Origin: JBLHKE01 sp047619485
GTDB lineage: Bacteria; Verrucomicrobiota; Verrucomicrobiia; Verrucomicrobiales; DEV007
NCBI GenBank assembly: GCA_047619485.1
Contig: JBLHKE010000025.1
Coordinates: 1 to 23,972 of the forward strand
DNA length: 23,972 nt
Direction: 5' to 3'
Shown: positions 6,525 to 15,049 of the stretch, in pieces
Numbering within the stretch: the first letter of the stretch is position 1
Layout: each line of letters opens with the position of its first letter
Notes under the pieces: generated by a model
Told to the model about the DNA's origin: nothing
The model's input: the letters and a program-made list of their open reading frames with translations, nothing else
The model's database searches: none
Position numbers and translations under genes: made by a program

Positions 6525-6767
6525 ATGTCCCACTTCGTAACCATCAATACACAGATCCGCGACGTCGCCGCCCTGCGCGACGCCTGCGGTGAACTCGGGC
6601 TCCAAGTCCACGACAACACAACCGCACGCGGCTACTCCACCGCACACACACCAGGCGAACACGTCATCCGCCTGCTCGTCCTCCCGAGCATCGCCACAGA
6701 CATCCTCGTCACCGGGAATCTCCCCGCCCTGGAGCTTCTTGCCGAACATCGCGTAGATTCGATTTGA
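6525..6767 (+). CDS. Short DUF1257-like protein
   Basis: The first half, MSHFVTINTQIRDVAALRD and then A-C-x-x-L-G-L-x-V and R-G-Y, closely follows the start of the DUF1257 family (MSHF-T-I-x-T-x-I-x-D, L-x-x-A-L-x-x-L-G, R-G-Y). Typical members are about 110-130 aa and continue with a Y-D-I/V-G strand and a W-containing tail. This one is 80 aa and its last 30 residues (after HVIRLL) do not match my memory of the family. It may be a short variant or be truncated at the element edge. I start at ATG 6525, because an upstream in-frame ATG at 6471 lies in the hairpin. The leader is A/C-rich with no Shine-Dalgarno. It is the last gene of the accessory cluster. Confidence 0.6.
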   Translation: MSHFVTINTQIRDVAALRDACGELGLQVHDNTTARGYSTAHTPGEHVIRLLVLPSIATDILVTGNLPALELLAEHRVDSI

Positions 6768-6776
6768 AAATCGAAT
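6757..6776. repeat. 20-bp palindrome across the stop codon of the DUF1257-like gene
   Basis: ATTCGATTT (6757-6765), spacer GA, AAATCGAAT (6768-6776): perfect 9-bp arms. The TGA stop (6765-6767) lies within it. With only two bases between the arms it is a poor RNA hairpin and a better candidate for a dimeric protein-binding or recombination site. Confidence 0.6.
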
Positions 6777-6909
6777 TCATGCGCCGTGTCTGCGGGTGGT
6801 TCGGATTTCTGCGTTGCAGAGACGTGACGCGAGTTTCCAAACACGCGACCTCTCAATGGCACGATCCCATTCTCTTGCTCGCCTGTGCCCCGCCGCCCCG
6901 TAGACCGTA

Positions 6910-6930
6910 GAACGAACACCCCGTTCGTTC
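6910..6930. repeat. Perfect 8-bp hairpin GAACGAAC/GTTCGTTC
   Basis: Arms at 6910-6917 and 6923-6930 surround ACCCC. Part of this block recurs inverted at 7094-7121. Confidence 0.6.
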
Positions 6931-6976
6931 GGATCGAGCGTCAGCGATGATTCGCGCACGTTCTCTGAGTGAAGAA

Positions 6977-7002
6977 GATCCGAGATTCCCTTCAGTCGGA
7001 TC
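6977..7002. repeat. Perfect 7-bp hairpin GATCCGA/TCGGATC
   Basis: Arms at 6977-6983 and 6996-7002 with a 12-nt loop, in non-coding sequence. No T tract follows, so the role is unknown. Confidence 0.45.
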
Positions 7003-7093
7003 CCGCTCTGATTCCAAGTCTGAGAGCTTGGCGACGCCAATGGTTAAGTTAGCAATCACAGGCACCGAGCTGGGGAACCATTGGCCCAGAGGC

Positions 7094-7121
7094 CTCGATT
7101 CCCGAACGAACGGGGGCGTTC
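7094..7121. repeat. Inverted, imperfect copy of the block at 6914-6938
   Basis: Read on the minus strand this is GAACGCCCCC, then GTTCGTTCGG, then GAATCGAG. The plus strand at 6914-6938 reads GAACACCCC, GTTCGTTCGG, ATCGAG. The two differ by one substitution and about three inserted bases, and lie about 155 bp apart in opposite orientation. Confidence 0.55.
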
Positions 7122-7447
7122 GATCTGCGGCCTACACCCTTCGCAAATCGAATCTCGGGCACCAGCGCCTCGATGAATTCAACATTTTCGCGACCACCGA
7201 ACTTGTCCAAAAACGTGCGTTTGATTAGACGGACAATCGTTTTTTACTGGCTTTCGCAGAGCAATGCCGTCCCAGGGCGTAGGCCTCCAACCGACGGGTC
7301 GAAAAAAATGCGATTTGTGTCGCTGGAATCTAGCAATTCGCCAACAGTAAGTAAAATCGGGAATTAAAAGTGGGATCTATCCGAGCTGCCCTTCCCGATT
7401 TCACTCGGGGTAATTTGACTAACCGGCACTTAAAGAACGATGGAAGG

Positions 7448-8158
7448 ATGAGATCCACGCCACTGCGGCGCGGTTCTGCGAGTCCGTTTGAGCTCGAGAT
7501 GCTGGAGCCGAAAATCCTTCTGTCGGCCGACGGCTTGCTCTCCGCAGCCCAGGCCGGCTCCCCTGACCAACCCGACGTCGCAGCCGAGGTAATATTGGAA
7601 GCAGACTTGCATCTCTGCGCCGCAGGTGGTTCCGATACGACGATTCTCTACGACCCGCAGGATGTGGTGGACGGTATGTTTGATGGGGTCGAGATCGCTG
7701 AATCTGAGGACGCGTTCGAACCCTCATGCGCGGATGCGGTGCAAGCCTCCAACTACGCAAGCGACCACGATGATGATGGTGGCTTGACGGATCTTACCGC
7801 CGCTCGCGACTCTGCCACTGTCACCGACGGCGTTACAGAGATCACCGAAACCGCCGTCGAGCGTCTCGCGCCATCCACCAGATCGCCGCTGTTGGTGACA
7901 GCGTCATCGCCGATCGACGCAGACCTTTCCCCGACCACCCTTTTGCTCTTCCTTGCGGACAATGCACCGCAAAGACAAGTGACCACACTGCAAGCCGCGC
8001 ACGGCCCACCTGCCGAAGGCGCGACCTCAAACAACGGCCACCCGCTGCCTGACCAAGGCGAGCCGGTGCCGCTTCTAGAGGAGGGCTCCCCCGCCAGCGC
8101 GGGAGCCACTCGTGGTGACGTCACTCTCTGCAACATCAAATCGGAAACAAAACCATGA
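7448..8158 (+). CDS. Short LEPR-XLL domain protein
   Basis: From ATG 7448 this 236-aa protein has a basic N-terminus (R-S-T-P-L-R-R) followed by FELEMLEPKILLSADG at residues 14-29. That is the LEPR-XLL signature found at the N-terminus of very large surface or secreted proteins, chiefly in Verrucomicrobiota and Planctomycetota. The rest is acidic and low-complexity, with no recognisable effector domain, which is unusual for this class. Two stretches, VVDGMFDGV and VTTL-x-A-A-x-G-P-P, recur in order in the giant LEPR-XLL protein starting at 20068, so the two are paralogues. The start is uncertain: GGAAGG touches the ATG, and in-frame TTG 7415 or GTG 7370 are alternatives. Its TGA overlaps the next ATG (ATGA, 8155-8158), indicating translational coupling. 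Confidence 0.75.
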   Translation: MRSTPLRRGSASPFELEMLEPKILLSADGLLSAAQAGSPDQPDVAAEVILEADLHLCAAGGSDTTILYDPQDVVDGMFDGVEIAESEDAFEPSCADAVQASNYASDHDDDGGLTDLTAARDSATVTDGVTEITETAVERLAPSTRSPLLVTASSPIDADLSPTTLLLFLADNAPQRQVTTLQAAHGPPAEGATSNNGHPLPDQGEPVPLLEEGSPASAGATRGDVTLCNIKSETKP

Positions 8159-9315
8159 CACACCGCATCAAACGCAATACGATTAAAACACGGGCGGGAT
8201 CCCTGGCCGTGTTTGGGTTTTTGATCTGCTTGACTGTCGGATGGGTGGTCGCTGGCCAGCTCATCGGACTGCGGAAAAGCTCCGATGGCACGAACGTCAC
8301 CGTGGAATTCCAGTCGATCCCCGAGAGCCTGGTGGAGGTCTGGATGAGCGATTCACTTGATGAGTGGCGCTTGGTGGGAATAGTTCTGGGCACTGGCGAA
8401 TCAGTCAATTGGATCGATCCCGAGGCCAGTGAGGTTGACGAACGATATTACCGCGTGGTGCAGAAACCTTACACGGAACCGGGCGTCACTGACGCCGACA
8501 CCGATGGCGATGGATTCACCGATATCTACGAGCTCACCCATCTAAACAGCGGCCTTGATCCGCTGACCACCAACCAAGTTTCCTCGATCTCGGCAGCATC
8601 GATCGCCATCGCTGCCGGCGGATTCGAAACCGCGCCGCACCAGACCGAGGTCACGATCCAAGTTTCACCACCAGGCGCCTACCCGATCGCGGTGTGGCTT
8701 GAGGGTGGCGACGGCTATGGCAGCGGCGTCTCGACCCATTTTGTTGGCGGCTCTCACCCGCAGACTGGTCCAGCGAAGATTACCAGCGGGGATGGGCAGA
8801 CCTTCCTCGCCGCCGCCCCTCATCCGAGTGCCGCTGCGATCATCGTCACCCCGGACGCCCTTGGCAAAGCCGTCCTCGTGCTGACTTCGAGCAATGAGAT
8901 CGGCGAACACTGCACTGTCCACGCGAGAGCCGGTCCCAGCTCGGCAATCGAGGGAAGCCAGGCCCAATCCCCTGCCATCGCGTTTGAAAAAGGTCGCCTC
9001 GACGTCGCGTTCCCCCGCAATCTGGTGCGCGGACGCTACGCGACGGCGGTGCTGACCCGCAGCTACAATGGCCAACCGCTCACGGATCACCAAGTGGTGT
9101 TCTTCGTGCAGCGGGTGCGGGTGAATGGCGAGTACATCGAGGTCGATCCGGACAATCCCCGAGCCCTAGACCCCTACGCCTCGGTCGTCCCCAGCCAGGC
9201 CCTGCAATCGACCAACCCCAGCGGAGTCGCGCTTGCCGAAGTCTTTGTCGAAAACGTTGTGGGTCTCGAATCCGTAGAGGTCAAAGCACAGGATTTGGAG
9301 GTGTTCGGTGAATAA
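8155..9315 (+). CDS. Membrane-anchored or secreted protein with a Ca-binding loop and Ig-like regions
   Basis: This 386-aa protein has a basic start (MTHRIKRNTIKTR) and a hydrophobic helix (about 14-34, LAVFGFLICLTVGWVVAG) that serves as signal peptide or anchor. At 113-126, D-A-D-T-D-G-D-G-F-T-D-I-Y-E matches the thrombospondin-type-3/EF-hand-like calcium loop common in secreted verrucomicrobial proteins. The remainder is beta-rich, and the C-terminal part (Y-A-T-A-V-L-T-R-S-Y-N-G-Q-P-L, VVFFVQRVRVNG, SGVALAEVFVE) resembles a bacterial Ig-like domain of Big-1/invasin type, where a promised strand is followed by T-N-x-x-G-V-A. It is coupled by ATGA to the LEPR-XLL gene and overlaps the RHS gene by 8 bp. 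A stalk or co-secreted partner of the RHS protein is a reasonable inference. Confidence 0.65.
   Translation: MTHRIKRNTIKTRAGSLAVFGFLICLTVGWVVAGQLIGLRKSSDGTNVTVEFQSIPESLVEVWMSDSLDEWRLVGIVLGTGESVNWIDPEASEVDERYYRVVQKPYTEPGVTDADTDGDGFTDIYELTHLNSGLDPLTTNQVSSISAASIAIAAGGFETAPHQTEVTIQVSPPGAYPIAVWLEGGDGYGSGVSTHFVGGSHPQTGPAKITSGDGQTFLAAAPHPSAAAIIVTPDALGKAVLVLTSSNEIGEHCTVHARAGPSSAIEGSQAQSPAIAFEKGRLDVAFPRNLVRGRYATAVLTRSYNGQPLTDHQVVFFVQRVRVNGEYIEVDPDNPRALDPYASVVPSQALQSTNPSGVALAEVFVENVVGLESVEVKAQDLEVFGE
9297..9301 (+). promoter_or_regulatory. Shine-Dalgarno deciding the GTG start of the RHS gene
   Basis: GGAGG at 9297-9301 lies 6 nt before GTG 9308, inside the end of the upstream gene. This supports the GTG start and coupled translation. 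Confidence 0.65.
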
Positions 9316-12300
9316 TCTAATCCACTCCACGCAATCGAAGCACAATGTCAGCGAGCCGCAGGCTCCGCTCAGTGCTCGTCTCCGTCTCACTCCAATCGGC
9401 GCCGCCGCGCTGGCGCTCATCCTGGTGCTCGCCGGGCCGGTTCGGATCTCCCTTGGCCAAGGAGAAGAATTTGCCGGCGATACGGCGACGGGATTGGTCG
9501 GGTCGGATGCGATCCCTCCGCAGCCCTCCGCCCAGTCCTCCGGCATGGGGATTGATGTCCTCGGCATTTCCACCGGCAACGGCGCCTCGGGTTCCCCCGA
9601 GCCGGATTTCAATCCCAACCGCTCGGGTCCGGGCATCAACATTGGCTTCGGCCAGGTGATTTTCGACCAAACTGACTTGTTCATCAAAGGCCGCGACGAG
9701 GTCACCGACCTCGTCATCGCCCGACGGCACTTGTCGCGTCGCGATCAAGTTGGGTCCATCTTCGGCCCCGCCTGGGCCTTCAACTACTCGCATTCCCTCA
9801 AGAGAGAAGGCACCGGTATGCTGGTGACGTCCTATGGACGCACCGATCTCTTCAAAAGCACTGGGACAGATGTGTGGGAGGGCACGGAAGGACGTTTCGG
9901 CCGCCTGACTTTGACCACGGCTGACATGTACACGCTGCGCATGCCGCACGGCACGTTGTTGACATTCAAAGGGACCGCCGCTGTGGACAACCTAGCGTAT
10001 CTCAAGCAGATCACCTCCCCGAACGGCAACACCCTGGTATTTACCTACGATCCCAACACGAGCGGTAGGTTGATGAAAATCACGGATTCCTTTGGGCGAG
10101 ATATCAATTTTACCTACAATGCAGCCGGCTACGTCACAGAAATTGCAGACTTCACTGCCCCCGAAGAGCGCAAGCTGGTTTATACCTATGACACCGACGG
10201 GCGACTGACCAGCGCCCGCAGTCCGACGGTTGCAGGTGATGGCGGTAAGAACGCATTCCCGGCCGGGAAAACCTATGAGTACAAATACCTCGGCTCGGTT
10301 GCGCCCCAGTTGAAGTACTACCTCAACAAGGTGGTTTTTCCGAACCAGGTCGGCACTACAAGTGCCCCCGGAACCGGCAAAGCCCGCTACACCTGGACCT
10401 ACGATCCGGACAATGCCGCGACGAACACCTATTTCGGCTACATCAAATCACTCACCATCGGCGAGGCGCCGACCGTCCCACCGACCCCAGGTGCTGTGTC
10501 AGACGGGGGACCGTTCCGCTACAGCTATCGGGCGATTGCTGCTCCCCCGCAACAAGGCGACCCCGACCCCGGCCCGAACGAGGTGCAGCGTGAAGTCACC
10601 GTGACGGACCGCATGGGAACCAAAACCGTCTACAAAACCAACTTCCTCGGCCAAGTGCTCACCGAAGAGGTGGTATCCAGGCGAATGGAAGGCGAAGGCA
10701 TCGTGCCCGGCGAGAGCGAACCAACGAAATATTCGACCTCTTTCCAATACAACGTCGATGGGCAGCTGACGCGCCGCGACGATCCGATGGGATCGCGAAC
10801 CGAATTCCTGTATTCAAATCGTGATCGCGAAGCAAACGGGATCAATGATGAAGGCCCCGACTACGATGCGCAGAACTTTCCGCGAAACATGGAATTCCCC
10901 ATGACCAACGTGGTGCGCATCCCCGATACCCGCGGCGCCGACCAGCAACTCATCCAGAGCAAGACCATCTACGAACCGATCTTCAACAAGCCTTTCAAGG
11001 TGATCGGTCCGCGGGGCTACGACCTGGTGTCCGCTGGGCTGGACACAACGAATCCACCAGAGCAGGCAGCGGATCGCCAGGCTCGCAAAGACAAATTCAC
11101 CACGACTTATACCTATGATTATATGGAGAACCTGGGTGCCAACACCGCAACATTGGTTGCCTTGCTGGGGGTGACAGATCTAACAGGACTACTTCCACCA
11201 GATTTCCCCACCGGAGGCACCGTCGCAGGGACCAGGACAGCCGGAAATCTGATCCGGGTGAACTACCCAACCGTTACGGCTCCAGATCCGAAAGCCGATC
11301 CGGCACTCGATCTCACCAATTTGGGCTTCAACCCCGATTCTGCAGAAAGCTTCACCTACAACGCTGACGGGCAGTTAACACAGCACGTGGATGCTGACGA
11401 AAAGGTCACCACCCACAGCTATTTCAATGCCAGCGATCACCACCCGTCTGGGAGCGGGACCGGGAGCGGTTACCTGATGAAAACCATCCGCGATGACGAT
11501 GGGGTGGATCAAACCACGAGCTACCAATACACCGCACAGACCCCGGTTCTCGAGCAGGATGGCGGGGCGACTGGATCCTTTCCCGCCAACCTACGTGGCA
11601 TTCCCACCGCGATCATCGATCCGCGCGGGGTCAAGACGGCTTATCTCGTCAATGAACTCGACCAAGTCATCAAGACGGTGCGCGCGACCGCGGTCAGTGC
11701 CGGCACAGCATTCGCCTACGAATCGCTGGCTGTCTACGACGCCAACAATAACGTCATCGAACGTTGCGTGGAAAATGAGTTACCAGGCATAGGCGGCACC
11801 GACCTGATCAAGAATACTTACACTTACGACATTCTCGATCAGGTGACCGAATCGGTGCAGGATGTCGGGGGAGGGCCGAGCGAAACTAGGATCGCCTACA
11901 GCTACGACGAGAGCCAGAATCTGCTGCTGACATTGCGCGGAGACGAATCAACGGGGAACGCGCCGGATCAATATGCGTTGACGGCGATGGGCTACGACGA
12001 ACGGGATTTTCTCGTCACGACCACCTTCGCCGTCGGCGAGGGGGATGCGGAAGAAGCGACCTTCGAACAACAGCGTAACGCCAATGGTCACGTCGTTATG
12101 GCGGTGGACGGGGAAGATGCCGAAGGCGCCGCGGCTGACGCAGCGGACGGCGCGATCGGCGGCGACCCGAGCAAAATCCGCTACGACGGCTTCAACCGCC
12201 AGATAGAGGTGGTCGAGCGGGACGGCGATATCACCAAATACACCTACGACAGCGCCTCCAATGCCATCAGCACCGAGAACTTGAGCGCCAACCGTGTCCG

Positions 12301-14302
12301 GCTAGCCAAGTCCGAAATCAGCTACGACGAGCGCAACCGCGCCATCCGCACCGACCGCCATATTTCCCACTATGAAGGCCAATCGGTGGGCACAATTCAC
12401 GACGTCGATGCGAATCCTGGCGACGGCAAGCTTACGTCGTGGACACTCTATGACAGCCTAAATCGCGTCGTGGCCACGGTCGATGAGGAAGGCGGTCTCA
12501 CCAAAACCTCCTATGATGGCCTGTCCCGACCAATCTCAAGCACCGACGCCGCAGATAATATCACCGAATGGACCTACGATCAAAACAGCAACGTCCTGAC
12601 CGTGAAGGAAACGGAACTGGGAGCATCCGACCCGTTTGTCACCATTTACACCTACGACGCGCTCAACCGCCGTATCGAGCTGAGAGAGCCCAACGATCAG
12701 GCCACGACCTACGCCTACGATTCGCGCGGCAACCTGCTCAAGACGACGGATGCCGAGATGAACGTCACCGAGATGACCTACGACCGGCTCAACCGCTTGA
12801 CGCAAGAGCAGATTATTCTCGCCAACGGCAACATCACCAAGCAGTACGAGTATGACGATCTCCACCGGCTCGTCGCCCGGATCGACGCCAAGGGTGCCCG
12901 CACGTCCTACACCCATGACGACTTGAACCGGCTGACCAAAACGACTTTTCACGACGGCTCTAAGGAGATCTCGATATACAACGACGACGGTGAACGGATC
13001 ACCTTCACCGACCGGAACGAGACCGAGGTCACACGCACCTACGACGCCGACTCCAAGCTCCTCACCGAGACCGGCGTCGCGACGAAAGCTGAGGTGGAGA
13101 TCGGCGGCACCACCGCCAAGACCTGGAAATACGATGGCCTGGACCGCGTGGTCGAGGCCACCGACAATAATGGGCAGGGGTCCGGTGACGATGTCATCTG
13201 CACTTATATCTACGACTCGCTCTCCCGGGTCATCCGCGAGAACCAGTCGATCGGTGGTGTCGCGTTGAAGGTCGATTCCGAATGGCAAGGTTCTGGTCGC
13301 AAGGTGGCGATTGCCTACCCGAATGATCGCAAGGTGACCCGATCCTACGACGCCCTCGACCGGCTCGCGGAGATCAAGGAGGGCGAGAATCTCATTGCCC
13401 ATTTCAATTATGTCGGCCCGCATCGCACCGCTGGAGCGACCTATGGGAATAACACAGAACTGACCAAGGCCTACGACAACAACCGCCGGGCGACCACGAC
13501 CAAGTGGGAGAATACCGAAACTGGCAAACTGATGACCCACTACGTCAACACATTCAATGGAGCCAACCGGCGCATCAGTGAGAACCGGAAACATCTGAAT
13601 GCCTCGCCCACGGATCTCGATACCAATTTCGACAGCTACACCTTGGATGCCGCCTACCGGATGACCGGATTTAGGCAGGACGGAAGCGAGCTGAACACCG
13701 GCGGAATTCTCAGCACCCGCACCCTCGATGGTGCGGACATGATGACCGCCCTCACCGAAGGCAGCACCGATCGGATGCCGAAGGTCGACGGCGTGACTCC
13801 ACCGACCCAACCGGCTGCCGGCCTGAACCAGTACACCTCCCTCGACCAAAAACCCCGGCTGTATGACAAGAATGCCAATCTGAAGAACGCCACTGGTAGC
13901 AAGTTCTTCTACGACTACGACAACCGGCTCGTTTCCGTGGAAGATATCCTCGGTGTCGTCAAAGCCAGTTACACCTACGCTGCCGATGGGCGGCGCGTGC
14001 TGAAGAAGGTGGGGACAGCGCCGGAGGTGGTGACCCGATTTCTCTACGACGGCTGGCAAGTGATCGAAGAGCGCAGTGGCACTGCCGAAAACAGCCCAGT
14101 GCTGCGCCAGTACATCGATGGCCGGGGCATCGACGAGCACATCCAGATGCGCACCTACTCAGGCGAGCTCAAGAAGGACTACTACTACCACTGCAATGAC
14201 CAGGGCTTCGTCGGCGCGCTCAGCGGCGCCGACGGGAAAGTGGTCGAGTATTATAAATACGATTGGCTGGGTAGAGTGACGGTTCTGAAAGCCTTCAATT
14301 GA
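9308..14302 (+). CDS. RHS/YD-repeat protein lacking its RHS core
   Basis: This 1664-aa protein starts at GTG with a good Shine-Dalgarno. A likely signal peptide (about 30-55, IGAAALALILVLAG) is followed by a Gly/Pro linker and, from about residue 107, the opening RHS segment (TDLFIKGRDEVTDLVIARRH, then G-P-A-W-A-F-N-Y). At least 25 YD repeats follow (for example TYDALNRRIE, AYDSRGNLLK, SYDALDRLAE), the motif that wraps into the hollow RHS/TcC shell. The end, YYYHCNDQGFVGALS and KYDWLGRVTVL, is the standard lead-in to the RHS core, but the frame stops at TGA 14300-14302 before any N-P-Y-x-F-x-G-R core. That core is found 4.8 kb downstream at the end of another gene. Reading through the TGA gives only about 12 more codons. 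It is therefore a core-less shell that presumably needs a second polypeptide, or a remodelled gene. Confidence 0.93.
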   Translation: MNNLIHSTQSKHNVSEPQAPLSARLRLTPIGAAALALILVLAGPVRISLGQGEEFAGDTATGLVGSDAIPPQPSAQSSGMGIDVLGISTGNGASGSPEPDFNPNRSGPGINIGFGQVIFDQTDLFIKGRDEVTDLVIARRHLSRRDQVGSIFGPAWAFNYSHSLKREGTGMLVTSYGRTDLFKSTGTDVWEGTEGRFGRLTLTTADMYTLRMPHGTLLTFKGTAAVDNLAYLKQITSPNGNTLVFTYDPNTSGRLMKITDSFGRDINFTYNAAGYVTEIADFTAPEERKLVYTYDTDGRLTSARSPTVAGDGGKNAFPAGKTYEYKYLGSVAPQLKYYLNKVVFPNQVGTTSAPGTGKARYTWTYDPDNAATNTYFGYIKSLTIGEAPTVPPTPGAVSDGGPFRYSYRAIAAPPQQGDPDPGPNEVQREVTVTDRMGTKTVYKTNFLGQVLTEEVVSRRMEGEGIVPGESEPTKYSTSFQYNVDGQLTRRDDPMGSRTEFLYSNRDREANGINDEGPDYDAQNFPRNMEFPMTNVVRIPDTRGADQQLIQSKTIYEPIFNKPFKVIGPRGYDLVSAGLDTTNPPEQAADRQARKDKFTTTYTYDYMENLGANTATLVALLGVTDLTGLLPPDFPTGGTVAGTRTAGNLIRVNYPTVTAPDPKADPALDLTNLGFNPDSAESFTYNADGQLTQHVDADEKVTTHSYFNASDHHPSGSGTGSGYLMKTIRDDDGVDQTTSYQYTAQTPVLEQDGGATGSFPANLRGIPTAIIDPRGVKTAYLVNELDQVIKTVRATAVSAGTAFAYESLAVYDANNNVIERCVENELPGIGGTDLIKNTYTYDILDQVTESVQDVGGGPSETRIAYSYDESQNLLLTLRGDESTGNAPDQYALTAMGYDERDFLVTTTFAVGEGDAEEATFEQQRNANGHVVMAVDGEDAEGAAADAADGAIGGDPSKIRYDGFNRQIEVVERDGDITKYTYDSASNAISTENLSANRVRLAKSEISYDERNRAIRTDRHISHYEGQSVGTIHDVDANPGDGKLTSWTLYDSLNRVVATVDEEGGLTKTSYDGLSRPISSTDAADNITEWTYDQNSNVLTVKETELGASDPFVTIYTYDALNRRIELREPNDQATTYAYDSRGNLLKTTDAEMNVTEMTYDRLNRLTQEQIILANGNITKQYEYDDLHRLVARIDAKGARTSYTHDDLNRLTKTTFHDGSKEISIYNDDGERITFTDRNETEVTRTYDADSKLLTETGVATKAEVEIGGTTAKTWKYDGLDRVVEATDNNGQGSGDDVICTYIYDSLSRVIRENQSIGGVALKVDSEWQGSGRKVAIAYPNDRKVTRSYDALDRLAEIKEGENLIAHFNYVGPHRTAGATYGNNTELTKAYDNNRRATTTKWENTETGKLMTHYVNTFNGANRRISENRKHLNASPTDLDTNFDSYTLDAAYRMTGFRQDGSELNTGGILSTRTLDGADMMTALTEGSTDRMPKVDGVTPPTQPAAGLNQYTSLDQKPRLYDKNANLKNATGSKFFYDYDNRLVSVEDILGVVKASYTYAADGRRVLKKVGTAPEVVTRFLYDGWQVIEERSGTAENSPVLRQYIDGRGIDEHIQMRTYSGELKKDYYYHCNDQGFVGALSGADGKVVEYYKYDWLGRVTVLKAFN

Positions 14303-14350
14303 AGCAACTATCCGATCGCGCAGCCGAACAGCCGTTAAAGAACTAACAAT

Positions 14351-15049
14351 TTGAGAAACAACATCATTCTAAGGGATCTACCCAAGAGAAAGGTACAAAT
14401 TGATCTTTGGCCTTTTGATATCCACGGAGGATTCCGTGGATTTCAAAACGTGCCAGACGGCCTGCACTACATCGCGGTCTCGCATGAGCAATCTTACCCG
14501 GGTTGTTGGGCTTTTGTGCAGGGTGAAACCCTCGTCAAAGTCTTTGACTATAAATCAGCTTCCTTTGTGGAAGCAGATGATGAAACCAAAACGGACTTCC
14601 AGCAATTGGCCGATAGCGGAGCCATGAATCCGGTGCTGATTCAATATCCGGAACTGGCCGTCCAGCAATGGTATCGCCTGACCAGCCATATCACACCCGG
14701 CAATTTCAGCCCGATCCAGACGTTCAGAGCGGCCGATCTATTCCGCAAAACGATTCCCCCGAATGACTTGGTCGCTTCTTATCAATGGGCATTCTTAAAA
14801 GTCATCGTTGTCCACCCTGAAAATCTGGACGCCCAGGATAAACAGGATTGGGTAAAATGGGTGCAAGCGGTGTGCTCTGCAAATTCAGGCTTCGTCTATG
14901 AAAATAGAACATTCTGCCACGCATTCCTCGATCTCCTCACCTTGCATCTAAAGCTCTCGCCCGCTGCTTACAAACCGGAGACCGATTCCATGAAAATCCG
15001 CGCGACGGAATTTTCCAATCAAATCACAATGGGAGTACATATGTCATGA
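14351..15049 (+). CDS. AAR2-like protein
   Basis: This 232-aa protein probably starts at TTG 14351 (weak AAAG upstream). Its N-terminal half matches the plan of eukaryotic AAR2, the U5 snRNP assembly factor that binds Prp8: a short strand, then I-D-x-W-P-F, GGFRGFQNVPDGLHYIAVS (AAR2: KFRGVKMIPPGIHFLHYSS), a strand pair with G-C-W-A-F-V, then YPELAVQQWYRLTSHIT (AAR2: YPYATLKKWISLTNFIS). The C-terminal half, YQWAFLKVIVV, W-V-K-W-V-Q-A-V-C-S and A-F-L-D-L-L-T-L-H-L-K-L-S-P, parallels AAR2 helices (LQFAFVCFLLG through LISILYHQLGEIP). Both halves in the right order make chance similarity less likely, but the comparison is from memory. The gene is more AT-rich than the RHS gene. Its TGA overlaps the next ATG (ATGA, 15046), so it is coupled to the large downstream protein and may be its partner, chaperone or immunity factor. 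Confidence 0.6.
   Translation: MRNNIILRDLPKRKVQIDLWPFDIHGGFRGFQNVPDGLHYIAVSHEQSYPGCWAFVQGETLVKVFDYKSASFVEADDETKTDFQQLADSGAMNPVLIQYPELAVQQWYRLTSHITPGNFSPIQTFRAADLFRKTIPPNDLVASYQWAFLKVIVVHPENLDAQDKQDWVKWVQAVCSANSGFVYENRTFCHAFLDLLTLHLKLSPAAYKPETDSMKIRATEFSNQITMGVHMS

Larger units (their letters stand above)
6768..7447. other. 680-bp gene-free region with several inverted repeats
   Basis: Short open frames here on both strands lack protein-like composition or recognisable motifs. The region holds the half palindrome at 6768, a GAACGAAC hairpin at 6910, a GATCCGA...TCGGATC hairpin at 6977-7002, and a distant inverted copy of the GAACGAAC block at 7094-7121. It separates the accessory cluster from the RHS/LEPR-XLL locus and probably contains the promoter of the latter. 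I could not point to a convincing -35/-10 pair. Confidence 0.55.

Noticed and set aside
12536..14140. 534-codon open frame on the minus strand
   Set aside because: It is antisense to the YD repeats. Its Val/Gly/His-rich repetitive composition is what a shadow of Y-D-x-x-N-R codons gives, and the plus-strand frame is unmistakably RHS.
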